This document shows positions 22,304 to 35,760 of a stretch of DNA of 64,000 bases, one piece after another. The position numbers and the translations under genes were made by a program. The DNA comes from Ziziphus jujuba (taxonomy: Eukaryota > Streptophyta > Magnoliopsida > Rosales > Rhamnaceae), in contig NC_083386.1 of assembly GCF_031755915.1 (NCBI RefSeq), positions 20,073,001 through 20,137,000 of the forward strand, given 5' to 3'. Numbering within the stretch: position 1 is the stretch's first letter; each line of letters starts with the position of its first letter. The notes under the pieces are model-generated. The model saw only the letters and a list, made by a program, of their open reading frames with translations. It did not search any database and was not told the origin of the DNA.

Positions 22304-22569
22304 GTTTTGTGAAGTTAAAATTGTTGTCATCTTAAGGTTGGGACGTGAGTGCTTAATGGTTTGCAATGTGGCAATAGTGCACTCCAAGTAGTGCAAGCTT
22401 GCTTGTTTTGAGTGAGGTTTCATGGACAAGTTGTTTCTACTAATGGAAATTTTGTAGTTATCAAAAAGTTGAGCTATGTTAGATTGCGAATGATTAAACC
22501 ATGCAGAGTCAACATCTTTTCCCATAATAAGTTATAAAATTTTGAGAATGAAATTTTCATTAGAGGGGC
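22304..22569 (+). other. 3' non-coding end and polypurine tract of the old gypsy element
   Basis: No gene is visible. The last bases (TAGAGGGGC, 22,561-22,569) form a polypurine tract directly before the LTR start at 22,570, giving + strand orientation. Confidence 0.6.
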
Positions 22570-24010
22570 TGTAACAACCCGTTTTGAAAAATATCCTAAA
22601 TTTGAATTTTTAAGTGGTTTGACCAAAGTTGACCAAGTTTAACCACATGTGACTTTAAATAAGACCAAGTTTGAACTTTTTTCAAGATGGAATTTTGCTG
22701 TAGTTCTTATACCATTATGTAGAGTTCATTAATACGAGTTCGTGCATATATAGAACATCAAAATCGGAACTAATGATTTAAAAGTTATTGTCAAAAGAAA
22801 TTAATTTTGTAATTATGGGATATGAAAATTATGTCAAATTAGGTCATCTTCTTCCTTTCCCTACCCTAAAATGGTTGCCATCATTTTTATCTCACTCTAT
22901 TCTTAGAACTTCAAAACCTCATAACTTATTCTATCGACCTTCGTTTGCTTTGCCCTTTTTAGTGTTGGAAAGCTTTTGTGATCATAAACATCTTCCAATA
23001 AAAATTTGGTCAGATAGTCATATCGAAATCATGTTGGAATCTGGCAGGAAAGTTTATGGATTCCATTTTTTGATCTCCAAAATCTAGGCACTTTTGGTGA
23101 TGGAAAAAGATCTTTTCCATATGTTTTCTACCTGCTAAGATTATTTTTGGCATCTTCCAAGATTAAAAATATCTCTATATTTCCAAATAATAAAATAAAA
23201 TTTCAACAAAACCTTAATTTTTGATTTTCAGACAACGTTCAACCACCATTACCATGTAATTGGATTGCTTATTACTATAATATTATATGATGATATTTTT
23301 GGCATTAAGGAGATAGTTATAATTGACTATTTTATTTGCCTTATTTATTTGGGCATAGATATAAAGGATTAAGTAATATTTATTTTTTTCAACTTACATG
23401 TGGATTTGTCATACTGTGTGACAAGCAATACTATAGCTACAAATACATATATGGATACATTTGTGATTATATATCTATATTATACTCAACTCTTACAATT
23501 ATCGCATGATGTAAAGGCTGGTTTAGAGATCCTAGATTTGCAATGCCTCTAGGACATAAATGGTTGTATGATAGTTTTTCCCTCCCTTATTAACTCTGTG
23601 ATGCTTTCGGAGACGCTAAAGGTCATATGATAGGATTTGATATTAGGCGTGACATATAGATTTTGATATCATATATAGATTATGGTTTTAAAACTATTGT
23701 TTTTGCTTATAAGTTATACTGAAAATTAGAATTTATTTATTTAAGTACAACAGGTTGTAATTGATATCATATTTACAAGTAATTTTATATGAAATATGAG
23801 ATTTACTATGTTTTCGGGAGAAATGTTTATGGATTTTTGTGAAACATGTTTCCTAAAACAAAGGAGAACTGTTAAAAGAGTGAAAATAAGATTTTGAGAT
23901 AAAGGTTTCGAAAACAAATAATTATTTTTATAGTGTTACTTTAATTCACTCACTGAGCTTGTCTCATAATTTTATTTTCAAGTTGTTCCCATAGCTTCAC
24001 CAGATAAATT
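22570..24010 (+). repeat. 3' LTR of the old gypsy element
   Basis: It begins TGTAACAACCCGTTTTG after a polypurine tract. Its second half matches the LTR remnant at 5095-5735. The end is not well defined; CTCACTGAGCTTG near 23,950 resembles the U5 side of Del/Tekay LTRs, so about 24,010 is a guess. The 99-codon frame at 22,788-23,087 is inside the LTR and probably meaningless. Confidence 0.65.
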
Positions 24011-26092
24011 ATATACATCATGTCCATACATTTTATTTATTCATATTTTATTCTACTGCTAATATATTGTTCTTTTTCTTGACTTTAATGATAGTATATA
24101 TTCTCTTTTTCACTGATTGTAATATATACATAATATTAAACATTTTCGATATTTTTTATTTATTTATTTGTACTTTTTAAATTACTTTTATGAATTAATA
24201 TTATCTTTAACTGGTAATTTTGTGAACATTTTATTAAAAATATTTATAATATATTTTTTTCTATACTAATGGATTATATTATATCTAAATTATAAAGAGA
24301 TTTATTAGATTTTTGATAGAAAATTTAGTAAAACTTCTCTGAATGGAAGCAGTTTGAATATCCAATAAAAAATGGAAATGATCCTATCATTGTAACCCTG
24401 GTTCCATCTCAGTGCAAGGCGTTCAAAAATTGCCTCGCGCCTAAAAATTTTGGGGGCGAAACTCTAAAAGGAGTACGCTGAACGCTCCAACTTAAAAAGC
24501 GTCCTTTTTGCGCCTAATTTGCAGAGGCGAACGCCGTATGAGAATTTATATAATTTATATAAAGTGTAAAAGGAAAAAATACAAAAAATAAGCCGGTTTT
24601 AGCTTCGCCAAATCTACGTGCTGCTCTGGCTCATAGTTCTTACCGGCTTCGCTAATTCTTGAAATAACCACCCAAATTTCGGCAGCAACCACCCATATTC
24701 TGACTTCAATCACTATTTCCGGCACCTACTTAGGCGGCAATCAACCACTTACCAGCAATCAAATATCTTGCCATTGAAGGCTGGGAAGCTGGTACTGTAG
24801 AAAATACCAGGATCGTAGACTTTCCAAACCGATCAAGCAATGGGCTGACGGATAATAGATATTTGCAAATCAAATGAGAAAAAACATTATGGTTTCCGTA
24901 TTTTTTTTTTTTCTTTTTATTACTTTGCATCTTATGGGTTTCTAGAAGACTGGAATGATCATAAAGCAATGTTAAAAAAATAATAATAAAAATAAAATGA
25001 AATTAATTAGGATGAAAATTATGACACTTGATGATTGGTGATTAGGCAAAATACACATCACTTAATCGGTAATAAGCATTCTCCAGCTGCTAACACTACT
25101 CTCAGTGCTTATATTCAATTATAGACACCTAATTTTTCTTTTTTTCTTTTTGTTTTTTGTTTTTTGTTTTTTTTTTTTTTTTTTGGGTCAGGCAATTTTA
25201 GACAACTAATTGATTTTGCAAATTTCAATTTATGCATTTATTCTGAATGTTGGATAATTGTTTTGACTGTAACATTATATTATAAGTTAAAAATATATTT
25301 ATTAATTTTATATATAAATTATATAATGAATTTAATGTATTTATTTATATAAATCTTATTATTTGTTAATTTTATATATGCATTATATAATGAATTTAAT
25401 ATATTTATTTATTTAAATATATTAAATTTTAAAACTCCAAAAGCATGCAACCCAACCCTGGAGCTTACATCTCGCCTCGTTATAAACAAAATGCCTCCCA
25501 TTATGCTAAGCCTTTTAATCATTTATGTACATGTTGGCAATATTTGTACCATTATCTTCGGCATAATAAAGAATATAATTAAAGATAATGTAATTTAAGA
25601 TAGTGATAGTATTTAGTATTATCTATATATATTATTTATTTTTATCAAGTAGATTTTTTTTTTTTTTTTTTGATTGTCATCTACGTTTTATTTTTATTAG
25701 CTTATTTAGTAAAGTTTTTCATTTTAATCTAGACTTTACTTTGGAATTTTATATAAAAGGTCCTTTAAAAGACAAAATAATATCTTCACCACTACAAAAC
25801 GATCCTTTTCAAAATATCTCAAGCTTCAGTCCTGTAGACTTCATGTTTCTCATCTTATTTTTCGTTGTTATTTTTCTTTTCATTGTTCTAATTTTATTTT
25901 AGTGTTGAGAATCCTTTTAAGATTTTTTAGTTCCCTGTTCCTAAATACAATTGTTTGATTGAATTAGATTCCTGTGCACAATTATTTTTGCTATTATTTT
26001 ATTGCAATTCTATTATACTTTATTCTTTTTTTTTTTTGCGCCCACATTTTCTCTTTCAGAGATTGCAACATTTTTTCTGTTTTTTCTTTTTT
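24011..26092. other. AT-rich stretch without recognised genes
   Basis: It contains a GC-richer patch at 24,400-24,545 with repeated GCGCCT/AGGCG strings, T runs (24,901-24,912; 25,150-25,184; 25,653-25,670) and low-complexity reading frames rich in Phe, Ile and Leu. Two nearly identical 30-bp AT-rich strings (ATTATATAATGAATTTAATGTATTTATT and its variant) recur at about 25,318 and 25,382. I saw no coding signal. Confidence 0.5.
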
Positions 26093-27578
26093 TTTTTTTT
26101 TGTTAGCTAATAATGACAAATAAAGAATTCTTACTAACAAAGTTTAAATTAGTTAATCAAGTGAAATTGGTTTAAATGTACCATTCACACCTATCCATGA
26201 GAAGTCGTAAATTTAAAATAAAATATCTAATAAAAAATTATTATAAATGATAAAAAAATAAAAGGGTTTTAAAATAGTTCAAATGTTAAAATGTTAAAAT
26301 AAACAAATAAAAATTGCACACCTCATCGTAAGAGAATTTCACTTTGAAACTGATACGGTAAGAGAGAAAAACTTTGGAAAAGACAGTTTGGAACCATATG
26401 GAAATTGTTACTCCAAATATGACTAGAGAAAAAAAAAAAAAAAAAAAAAAAAGAAACAACAACAACAACAAAAACAAAAAGCAAAAAATGATAATAATAA
26501 TAATTTTAAAGATCAAATAACTTTATTTTAAAATAAATTTTCTTCATTTTTTTGATAAAAAATTTCTTCACTTCCAAAAAATAATTTATATTTTATTTGT
26601 CTTATTTGTATTTTTTGGAAACTTCTTAATAATAAGAAATTGATAATTGAAAATTTTGGAAGACAAATTATTGAAGAAATAAATTTGGATAAAAAAACTT
26701 AATATGTAAAGGAGATAACATTTAATTATTGAAGTAATTGTACTTTGAATATTCAAATTTAAAATGTTGTAATTTAAATATTTGAGTTTTAATTTGTTAC
26801 ATTTTAGTATAATTTAATTTTTTCACTAATAGAGAATTTTTTTTCTTAACTGATGATGACAAATAAAGAATTCTTATTAAACAAGTTTAAATTGGTTAAT
26901 CAAGTGAAATTCGTTTAATATACCACTCACAACTATACATGAGAAGTCGTAAATTTAAAATATCTAATAAAAAATTATTATAAATGATAAAAAAAAAAAA
27001 AAGTTTATAATAGTTCAAATGTTAAAATGTTAAAATAAACAAATAAAAATTGCACACCTCATCCTAAGAGAATTTCACTTTGAAACTGATACGGTAACAG
27101 AGAAAAACTATGGAAAAGAGCGTTTGGAACCATATGGAAATTGATTCTCCAAATATGACTAGAAAAAAAAAAAAAAAGCAAAATAATAATAATAATAATA
27201 ATTTTAAAGATCAAATAACTTTATTTTAAAATAAAATTTCTTCATTTTTTTGATAAAATTTCTTCACTTTCAAAAAATAATTTATATTTTATTTGTCTTA
27301 TTTGTATTTTTTGGAAACTTCTTAATAATAGGCAATTGGTAATTGATAGTTTTGGAAGATAAATTATTGAAGAAATAAATTTGGATAAAAAAAACTTAAT
27401 ATGTAAAGGAAATAACATTTAATGATAAATTTATATAAATCTAGGATTAGTAGTACTTTAGTACATTTTAGTTTGAAGTAATTGTACTTTGAAACGTCAA
27501 ATTTAAAATGTTGTAATTTAGATATTTGAGTTTTAATTTGTTACATTTTAGTATAATTTAATTTTTCACTAATAGAGA
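26093..27578. repeat. 743-bp segmental tandem duplication
   Basis: Copy 1 (about 26,093-26,835) and copy 2 (about 26,836-27,578) align end to end at a constant offset of 743 bp at both ends. Shared landmarks are GACAAATAAAGAATTCTTA, GAGAAGTCGTAAATTTAAAAT, TTGCACACCTCAT, GGAACCATATGGAAATTG and ACTAATAGAGA. Copy 1 has a longer A run and an AAC microsatellite (26,430-26,480). Copy 2 has about 50 bp near 27,423-27,475 that copy 1 lacks. No coding signal. Confidence 0.9.
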
Positions 27579-29810
27579 TTAATGGCTTTATCCTATTTCA
27601 CCAATATTAAAATAAATTATATTAATTTAACGAAATTCATTTTCTTTATTTTTAAAATTTTGCATTTTAGTACTTCTTAATTTAGATTTCATATCAACTT
27701 GCCATTCACAATATATATATATATATATATATTAATTATTGAACCAAAATATAACAAATTAAAACTTAAAAAATTAATGTACAAAGTTTTAAACTTGAAG
27801 ATCCAAAATGCAATTTCTTCAAATTGAAACTACTAAATTGCAATTAATCCTTTAATGAAGAAATAACTACAAAATGGTCATTTATGTTTTGCTTTTTTTA
27901 ATTTACTCGTCAATTCAATTGAAGTTCTTATAATTTGATTGTCATTTGAAACATCCACACTCTCTCCTATGTGATCATTTATATTATTTTTATACCCATA
28001 ACAATTACTTTTCTTTTTTTTCTTTACTCTTTACACCCCCTTCTTTCATGTTTATTTTCATTTTTTAGGAATAAATTTGAATTTAATTTATAAATAGAAT
28101 TTAGCAAAAAAATCCACTTTTCACCCTATTAAATATTAATTATATATAATTAAATTAATAAAACCCAAAGAGATAAATCAACATAATTTAAATGTTAAAT
28201 ATGAAGTTTATAAAAATAATTAATAAAAACAAAAGAGAAAGCAAAAAAAAAAAATGAATTTTATATAATAAAATTTATAAGTACAAATGAGATAAATTAA
28301 CAAAATTTCATTATTGAAAAGTAAACAAAATGATTTTTAAATTACACTAAAAATCCATAAACGTAAAAATCAAATTCTTAATAAAGTTATATCTATCTAA
28401 AACCAAGCTAATTCAAAACTGTTTTTGTTTTTTCTCACCAGGAAAAAAATTTATTTTTTAATATATATATATATATATATATTTTTTTTTTCAGCCATAT
28501 GAATCACTTCATTTTTTTTAAAATTTAATCTTCAACATTTTTCTAGCATCAACATATTGATTAGTATTTTTTGTTTTTTTGGTAAATATCACAATAGCAC
28601 CCTCTAGTTTAATATTTTTTAGCAGTACATTTCTATTATGAAAAATATTACCACAACCTTCTCACATTTCTCTTTTATTCAATATAGTGACAAATTTTAA
28701 AAGTTTTTACTAATAGAATTATAATTGGATTCACTTACTCTTCCTTTGACCAGATTTTTTTTTTCACTTCTATAGCTTTTTTTTTTTCTTTTTTCTTTTT
28801 TATTTTATTTTTTATTTAAAAGAAACACACACACACACACATGCACACACATAGACTCATATACATGTACATTCTATTTTCTAACATTGTTAATTTATAA
28901 AGTATTAGTATTAAAATATCTTTTCCCAATTTATCCAAAGAAAAAACAACAAATTATATATAATAATCATGATTATTTTAAAACACATTTGTAAATGTTA
29001 AAATTATTTAAATTAAATACATTTGAAACTATTTTTTTCTTAAAAGGAAAAAATAAATTAATTATGAACTTGATCACATCATTTTTATTTATTAATTTTA
29101 TTATTCTAATAATGGATTAAAAATTTATTAATTGAAGGGTTCATGAGTCAAATTCTAACATTATTATTAAGAGTTTTAAACAAAATAGTACTATATGGAA
29201 GCAAAAGTGAAATGTAGAAGAGTTGCACTGAAATGTAAAGGAATGGAGAATTAACAAAATAGCAACGTAAGGAAGGCTATAGAAATATTTACCTTTTTTT
29301 TTTTTTTTTGGTTGCTTTAGGAGAAATGTTCTTAGCCATACATACATAACATTTTATTTTTTCTTAACACCAATATATATATATATATATATATATATTA
29401 CTTTCTTTGGGCTTTAATATTTAAGTGCTCGTTAATTAATGCTCCTGTGTATAATTCCAAACTCGTAAAGCCCGAAATAGTAGTTTAACTCTCTACAAAA
29501 TAAATAAATAAATAAAGCTTCATCATTAAACCCATCAGTCGTCCGTCACTCAATAAACCTACCCAGATCTGTTTAGAAAAACCGATTAAATTATGTATAT
29601 CCCAATTCCAACAGCAGCTAATTTTGAATGTAAATAGTTCGTGCCAAAGACAAAATAAAAAAGAAAATTATAGAAGAAAAATGGAGGATTACTATACTCT
29701 CAGTGCAGAAGATCCCAGTTGTACCATTGATGCTACCGATTAAGAGTATTAGATTTGCAATAATTGAAGAAGTTAATCGGTTTAGCTGTGGAAAAGGAAA
29801 AGGCAAAGGT
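27579..29810. other. AT-rich stretch with microsatellites
   Basis: It holds AT repeats at 27,709-27,732, 28,461-28,482 and 29,371-29,398, a CA repeat at 28,825-28,850, and T runs. No protein-like reading frame was recognised. Confidence 0.5.
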
Positions 29811-29812
29811 TC

Positions 29813-29833
29813 TTTTTTTTTTTTTTTTTTTTT
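29813..29833 (-). other. 3' poly(A) tail of the LINE
   Basis: A run of 21 T on the + strand marks the 3' end of the - strand LINE and fixes its orientation independently of the coding evidence. Confidence 0.8.
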
Positions 29834-30039
29834 GGGGTTGAAATGGGTGTTGTATTAACCAAAAAAAGACAACCATACAAAGGCATGCTGCCAAAATGAT
29901 CAAATTGTAGTGAAAAAACCACAATCCTAATTCATAGTGTCTACAAAAATTTTGAGCTTAACAAAAAGGAAAGAGAAAGAAAGTAGTCATTAGTGTACCC
30001 CATCACAAAGCCAAATGAGCTAATGATTACAATGTCTTG

Positions 30040-33000
30040 GAGTCCAAACAAAAGAAATAAATTGAAACAGAAGGCAAAGATCCAAAATCTCATTGATGAA
30101 GCCAGTGGTAGCCTAATGAACAAAGCATTTGTCCAGGTTGTTAAGCTTTTGGATAATGGATTTCGTGTCGTTTTCTCAACAGATGATCAAAAGGCCATCT
30201 TCCAAGGCCAGCAACACTCTCTAAGAATTGCAGCAGCTTCAACCGCTTCGGAGGAGCCAATATTCTCCCTAGTAACTTGAACCTTTACAATTCTTCCAAC
30301 ATGATCCCTTGCCACCACCCCTTAACTTGCACAACCGTTCCCAAAAGAGGCATCTGAATTAACCTTGATCACGCCATTCAGAGGAGGGGACCATGACCTA
30401 GGAGTGGCTGCGAGTGAATTGGGTGGGAGCATTCAACCTGGTTATAGTACTAAAGAATTCTTCGAACATACTATGTAAAAGACTTTACTTCTTCTTCAAG
30501 AAAACTCCTCTTCCCCTCAAATAAGAACCTGTTATGCAAATTCCATAAGGCTTTAAGAACCATCACCTCAAAAAGGAAGAACTTCTTACCATCATCAAGT
30601 TGAATTGGAAGATTCAATCGAGATAGACTCAAAGCTCATCAATTGGTTGCTTTCCCATTTGATACTCCACGGGGAGGCTAGCCATAAAGCTCTTGCAACC
30701 GAACACTTGAAAAATAGGTGTTCTTCATCCTCTAAACCCTCACATCCATGGGGCAATTGGGACTGTCTATCTCCCAATTCCAATTATGTAAAGTAGCTCG
30801 GTTAGGCTCCGGGCAGAGAGTTTCCACATGAAGAACTTGAGTCTTTCATGGATTCCACTAGTAAACAGATAGTGCTACCAGCTTTGCTTCTAGCCTGCCT
30901 TTGGTTGTAAAAACTTGTATACTGACTTAACTTGAAATTGCCTAAAGAGCTTCCTAGCCAAATAAGTTTGTCTTCCATGGAATCCTTCACCCATAAGATC
31001 TTGTAAATATTGATGACTATGTCTTTGTTAAAAAGTAGGTTTAGATGAGGTAAATTCCAACTTCCATTAGATAGACGTAGTGAGTTTACCATCCTAAATT
31101 GGTTTGTAACCAAATTCAGGTTTTAGATTGACATAAAGTTGGGGTTATTAAGAATCCAAGGGTCCTCCCAAAAGTTAATGTTACTTCCTTTCCCAACCCT
31201 AAAACATATTCCTTTAGCTAAGATTGGTCTAATGATCAAAATTTCTTTCCAAGAGTAAGTTTTCTTTTCGAGAACTTTACATGAAGGATGAAAAAGGAAA
31301 ATATTGAGCTTTGAAAGCTTCGACCCAATGCTACTCACAGTTACTCTCTAAAGACCAACCCAATTTACAAAGTAGGGCTATGTTGACATCTTCAAGCTTT
31401 CGAATGCCTAATCCGCCATAAGATTTAGGTTTAAAAACCTTCTTCCAAGAGGCCAGAGTGAATTTACACCTTTGTTAGGCATTACCCCTCCACAGAACTT
31501 TGCTGCTAGCTAATTTATCAATATCCCTATGCCGGGTTAGAGGGAGTTTACAAGTGGATAGATAATAAACTGGAGTAGCAGTAATCACTGATTTAACTAG
31601 AACACATCTGCCTATTTGTGACAACATATTTCTTTCCAGCCCTGCAGCCTCAGTTCTACCTTCATTCTCAGCTCTTTATAAGCCTTAGACTTGCCTTTTC
31701 CAAAGAATAAGGGATTGCCTAAATATTTGGCTTCCTTCAACAACTCTTTAAATTAAGAACACCTTTAATAACAACTTTAAGCCTCTCCAAAACATTCTTA
31801 GAAAAGAAACAACCCGATTTCAAAAAATTGATGGATTGCTAGGTCTAAGTGCAATAACGTTGGAGACATTTAGCTACTACTACGCTTCAGCTTTGTTAGC
31901 TCTACAGAATATTAAGATATCATCTGCGAAGAATAGTTGTAAAATAGGGGGTCCATTCCCTCCCAACGTAATTCCATGGATTTTCCCTTCTAATTCTAAC
32001 TTGTTAAGCATTCTTGATAACTAATCTAGGAACAAAATGAACAAGTAAGGGGAAATATGATATCCTTGGCGAATACCTCTTTCTATCTTGATATTACCAT
32101 AGATGCCCCATTCAGTAAGATTGAAGTGCTATTTGTAGAATAGCACTATCCTAATAGCCCCACTACTCTAGTCGAAAACCCAAACCTTATAAGAATTTCG
32201 TTGAGCATCCCCCAATTAGTATGGATATATGCTTTGTACATATCAATTTTGATTCCTAGAAGTCCGTTGAAACCTTTCTTCTTCATTGTGTGGATAATCT
32301 CATTGATAAGGATAGAGTTCTCTCCTATCTATCTTCTCGAGAGATTAACTTGGGCAACAGAGGGCGGATATAGATGGAGATAACTTTATGCACCATATTA
32401 TAGAGACTGATAGGACAAATATGATTGAAATTGGAGATAGAATTAGTCTTGGGAGCAAGCATTATAACCATTATGTTTAAAGCTCCGGGGATGAGTCCAG
32501 AGATAAAAATATTCTCACCACATCATTCCTTACAATATCCTAGAAGTGTTGGAAAAATAAGGCAGGCATTTTGTATGGACCTGGGCCTTTGGTTGGATTC
32601 ATATTCTTGATAACTTCAAGGATTTCAAGTTCTGAATGCAAAGCTGCTATTGAGTTATTTTTGCTACTCGAAACCAAAGGTTGGATCAACTTATCTAGGA
32701 TCGAATAGTGAACCACCCCTTCATCTCTATACAAATAAGAGAATTTCTTGATCAAGTAAATTCCTATAGCTTCGCTACCACCTAACCAATTTCCTGAGTC
32801 ATTGTTGAGTGCCAAACGAAGATTATTCTTCTGTTGGCCAAAGTGGAAGCATGAAAGAAATTGCAATTCCTATATCTTACTTACAACCACAATTCTCTTT
32901 ATTCCTGTCTTCATAAAAGCTCAAGTCTATACTACCATTCTGAAAGCTCCTTTTGCAGATCAGTTTCAAGAGAAATGTTCACTTCTGAGGGGTCCAAGCT

Positions 33001-33863
33001 TTGTAAGATAGCTAATTAGTTCTCAAGTTCCTTAATTTTAAACTGATAGAAACCAATTTTTTCTCTATTCCACACTTTCAGAGCATTTGCTGTACTTTGA
33101 ATCTTAGCTATTAAGGAAGTTCATCTGCAGAGCCTCTCATTTTGAATCCAAGCATTGTTAATAACTAATTCACAAGTAGGATCATGGGTCTAGGCTTCGA
33201 GGAATCTAAACGGTCTGGGGGCTTTGTCATGATAAGGCATAGTAGAATAGGCACATGATCCGACTTGGTCGCTGTGAGATGGATTATACCTGCAACTATC
33301 GTACTGGAATTGCCAATCTGGGCTTACTAAAGCCCATAGAATCCCAAGTCAATGGCTCCAATATCATGCATGAAGTTCTTTAAGAAAAAATTGGATTTAA
33401 CTGTTACTCTTTTGCCTCCCTTTTTTTCCTTTTGATTCACTATGTCATTGAAGTCCCTAATACACACGCAGGCTTTTAGTCCTAGAAGGACACATGAAGT
33501 TAAATCATTCCAAAATTCTCTCCTGAGCACTTGTTTAGCAAGACAATAGCAAAATCAAATATTCCAACAAAACCCTTGTTGAGTCGTTACTCTTACTCCT
33601 ATAATCCATTTAGAACTGAAGATGATGTCCCAACCACACTTATCTTTCCTAAATAGTGTCAAACCCCCACAACCATTATAAGCTTCCACAATATGCCTAT
33701 GTTCAAAATTGAGAGTTCTTGCTATGTTTTCCATCCTTTCCAAATTTGCCTATAGTTTCTATGAGAAAGAGCCCTAAGGGGAGGATAGTCTAATTAAGCC
33801 ACAAAGACCATGAACAACTGAGGGTTTTCCCAACCGTCTGCAATTCCAAGATAGCAAATTCAT
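30040..33863 (-). pseudogene. LINE ORF2: endonuclease, reverse transcriptase, RNase H
   Basis: The start ATG at 33,863 reads MNLLSWNCRRLGKPSVVHGL, the usual beginning of plant LINE endonuclease. Further on are GGLTLFRKDKCGWDI and CIRDFNDIVNQKEKKGG (usually GDFN). The pre-RT piece IKNMNPTKGPGPYKMPALFF is at about 32,550-32,600. The reverse transcriptase catalytic motif LFFADDILIF is intact at about 31,905-31,935. The zinc-binding domain PHGCEGLEDEEHLFFKCSVA is at 30,680-30,750, and RNase H has VIKVNSDASFGNGCAS near 30,340-30,390. Many stops and frameshifts interrupt it. Confidence 0.88.
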
Positions 33864-33879
33864 TGGTGGGGTGGGGGCA

Positions 33880-35721
33880 TGGTAAGGCTCGCCTCCTCAG
33901 CCATTGAGTTTTTAGTTGAGTTGTTACTAACCTTCAGAAGTCAGCCATATCCACTTGTCCTCCTTCTTGCTTGGTCCTTCAGTCTGACTCTAATTGACTT
34001 AATTGGTCGAGATGGCAGAGAAGGAAGAGAGTGAACTTGACCTTGGTTAAAATTTTAGGGATCACTATATGAGATATTGGTTTTGGACTTGCTTGTGTTC
34101 GAATAAGATAATGGGACCTTAATTGACACGTCCATATTGAGTTTAGGGAATTTCTGCTTCTCCTTAAGCCCAGACAAAGTGGACTTGCATTTGTGGCCCA
34201 TATAATTGAGGGGGTAAAAAATAGGCTTTTTTAGTGGGTCTCTCACTACTCCGGCCATTGGTTTGGCCTAATGTCTTTTTCAATAGGAGCGGGAATTGTT
34301 GAACTTGAAATTGAAAATCCTGAGCTTCTGTTATAAATTGGTTCAAAGCTGTCTTTTTGAGCTTCAATTTTGTCTATGTGTACTTTTGTGATAGGCTCCT
34401 CGAAAATGGATGTTTCAAAATGACTCGCTTACTTCTTCTCTACATTGACTCTAACTATGATCTGAGTCGACTCACCATCCTCTCCTGGCGTGGTGCTGAG
34501 TTTGTTTGCATCAGATACTCTAACTTAAGCTACATTTTCTTCATCTCTGTCATCTGTATTTGTATCATCTGAGAAGGTATCAAAGATTTTGCCTCTAGAA
34601 ATTTCAACTTTTCTCAGGTAATTTCCTTTAGACACCACTGTGAAGGCATCTGCTTCTGCTGTTAACCAAGGACCGTATAAGTCTTTGCTTGTGATCTGGT
34701 TGTGAGAGAGTGGTTAACCGTACGAAGCCTTCTCATGTCCAATCATTCCACAATTGTAACAAAATTTGGCTAATCTTTCATAATAGAACTAGATCCATAC
34801 TCCTCCTTTCCCAATTTTTTGAAGAAAACCTATAGGAATAGGTTTCCTAATATCGAGCTCCATTTGGATCCTCATATAATTAGTTCCTATTATATTGGTA
34901 CGAGATAACTGGTCACACTATAACACTTCTTCAAAAAGACCCCATATTTTTAGTGCATTTCCTCTAGTCATATATTAGAGAGGGAAGCCGTGGATTTGAA
35001 CCTAAAATGAAGACAAATTGAAATCTATGTCTCTTACTACCTTCTCAGGGTTCCATTCCCTCAATAGAAGGTGAGAACCATTTGTGGACCAAGGTCTTCT
35101 CTACCAAATTCTGTTTCTATAAGCAGCCTTGTAAAATGAGTACAAGAAAATATTCTGTTCTAATTGCTCAACACCTACTAAGTCCTAAGTGAACCACATA
35201 CGCTTGATTATCATTTGGACTTTGTTTCTACATATGCTTTTTCTTGAAAGAATTTTCCCAACTAAGAAACACTTCAAAAGTGTTTGGCACTTGACTCATC
35301 AGCTACCAGTTGGAGTTCAAGAGCTCCAGTTCCTCCTAGGTAGGTGTTACCCCATGGAGAACTGCACTTAGGATAATCTCGGACCCTTTAACTTATCTCG
35401 CCACACGGTGTAGGAAGGTATACACAGATACCTAGATCTTGAATCTTCAATGTGATCTTTCACCATAAAGTCTAAAGGTGCTTTTATGTCAGCCTTGAGA
35501 TTCAAGCATTTTTTATGGTAAATTTCAACGCTCTTAAAGGCAGAGGTAGGTTCCAATGGGAAGAATACAAAAATCTTATTCATGCTATCCTTTTCTCTTG
35601 TGCAAAGTTTCAAAAGCTCTTCTCCCTCTCTTTCTAATATTCGTCAATCACCCTATGCATAGACTCTCTCTAATCGATCGAAACCTTAAATGGAGAAGAT
35701 GGTTTTATTAAAAGAAGCCAT
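33880..35721 (-). pseudogene. LINE ORF1 (RNA-binding, CCHC) remnant
   Basis: The start ATG at 35,721 reads MASFNKTIFSI and then hits a stop. Middle pieces (FNLSSF-stop-VQIHGLPL near 34,990-35,030) match the DUF4283-type domain of plant LINE ORF1. A CCHC knuckle near 34,720-34,775 reads CYNCGMIGHEKASYG, with the last Cys changed to Tyr. A Ser/Thr-rich tail follows. Three or more stops are visible. Confidence 0.8.
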
Positions 35722-35760
35722 TTCTTAAGAACTTTTTCTAATCCATATCCTAGATAGCTT

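Larger units (their letters stand above)
5083..24010 (+). mobile_element. Old Ty3/gypsy element on + strand, interrupted by element B
   Basis: LTR-like sequence at 5095-5735 is repeated at about 23,270-23,900 in the same orientation. The right copy begins at a clean LTR start (TGTAACAACCCG at 22,570) directly after a polypurine tract. The stretch between them, with element B and its nested element C (8,927-22,298) removed, is about 3.5 kb and holds a faint gag/protease remnant. The LTR start, polypurine tract and GC-rich motif spacing recall the Del/Tekay lineage, but that is inference. No reverse transcriptase of its own was recognised. Confidence 0.55.
29811..35760 (-). mobile_element. L1-like LINE, nearly full length, decayed
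   Basis: This non-LTR retrotransposon is read right to left, with ORF1 (35,721 to about 33,880), ORF2 (33,863 to about 30,040) and a 3' A tail (21 T on the + strand at 29,813-29,833). Domain order is nucleic-acid-binding ORF1, endonuclease, reverse transcriptase, zinc-binding domain, RNase H, as in plant L1-clade elements. The 5' end is placed just beyond the ORF1 start; I could not find flanking target duplications. Confidence 0.87.

Noticed and set aside
24400..24560. GC-richer patch with repeated GCGCCT/AGGCG strings, considered as CRISPR-like repeat or SINE
   Set aside because: The strings are irregular in spacing, there are no unique spacers, and no RNA polymerase III box pair or tail was seen.
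25603..25902. 99-codon Phe-rich frame resembling a membrane protein
   Set aside because: Low-complexity T-rich DNA gives such frames by chance; no start context, domain or partner.
26286..26516. Poly-Phe frame across an A run
   Set aside because: Produced by the homopolymer and AAC/AAT microsatellites of duplication copy 1; not kept in copy 2.
29993..30280. 95-codon + strand frame that looks well composed
   Set aside because: Antisense of the LINE RNase H region and 3' end.
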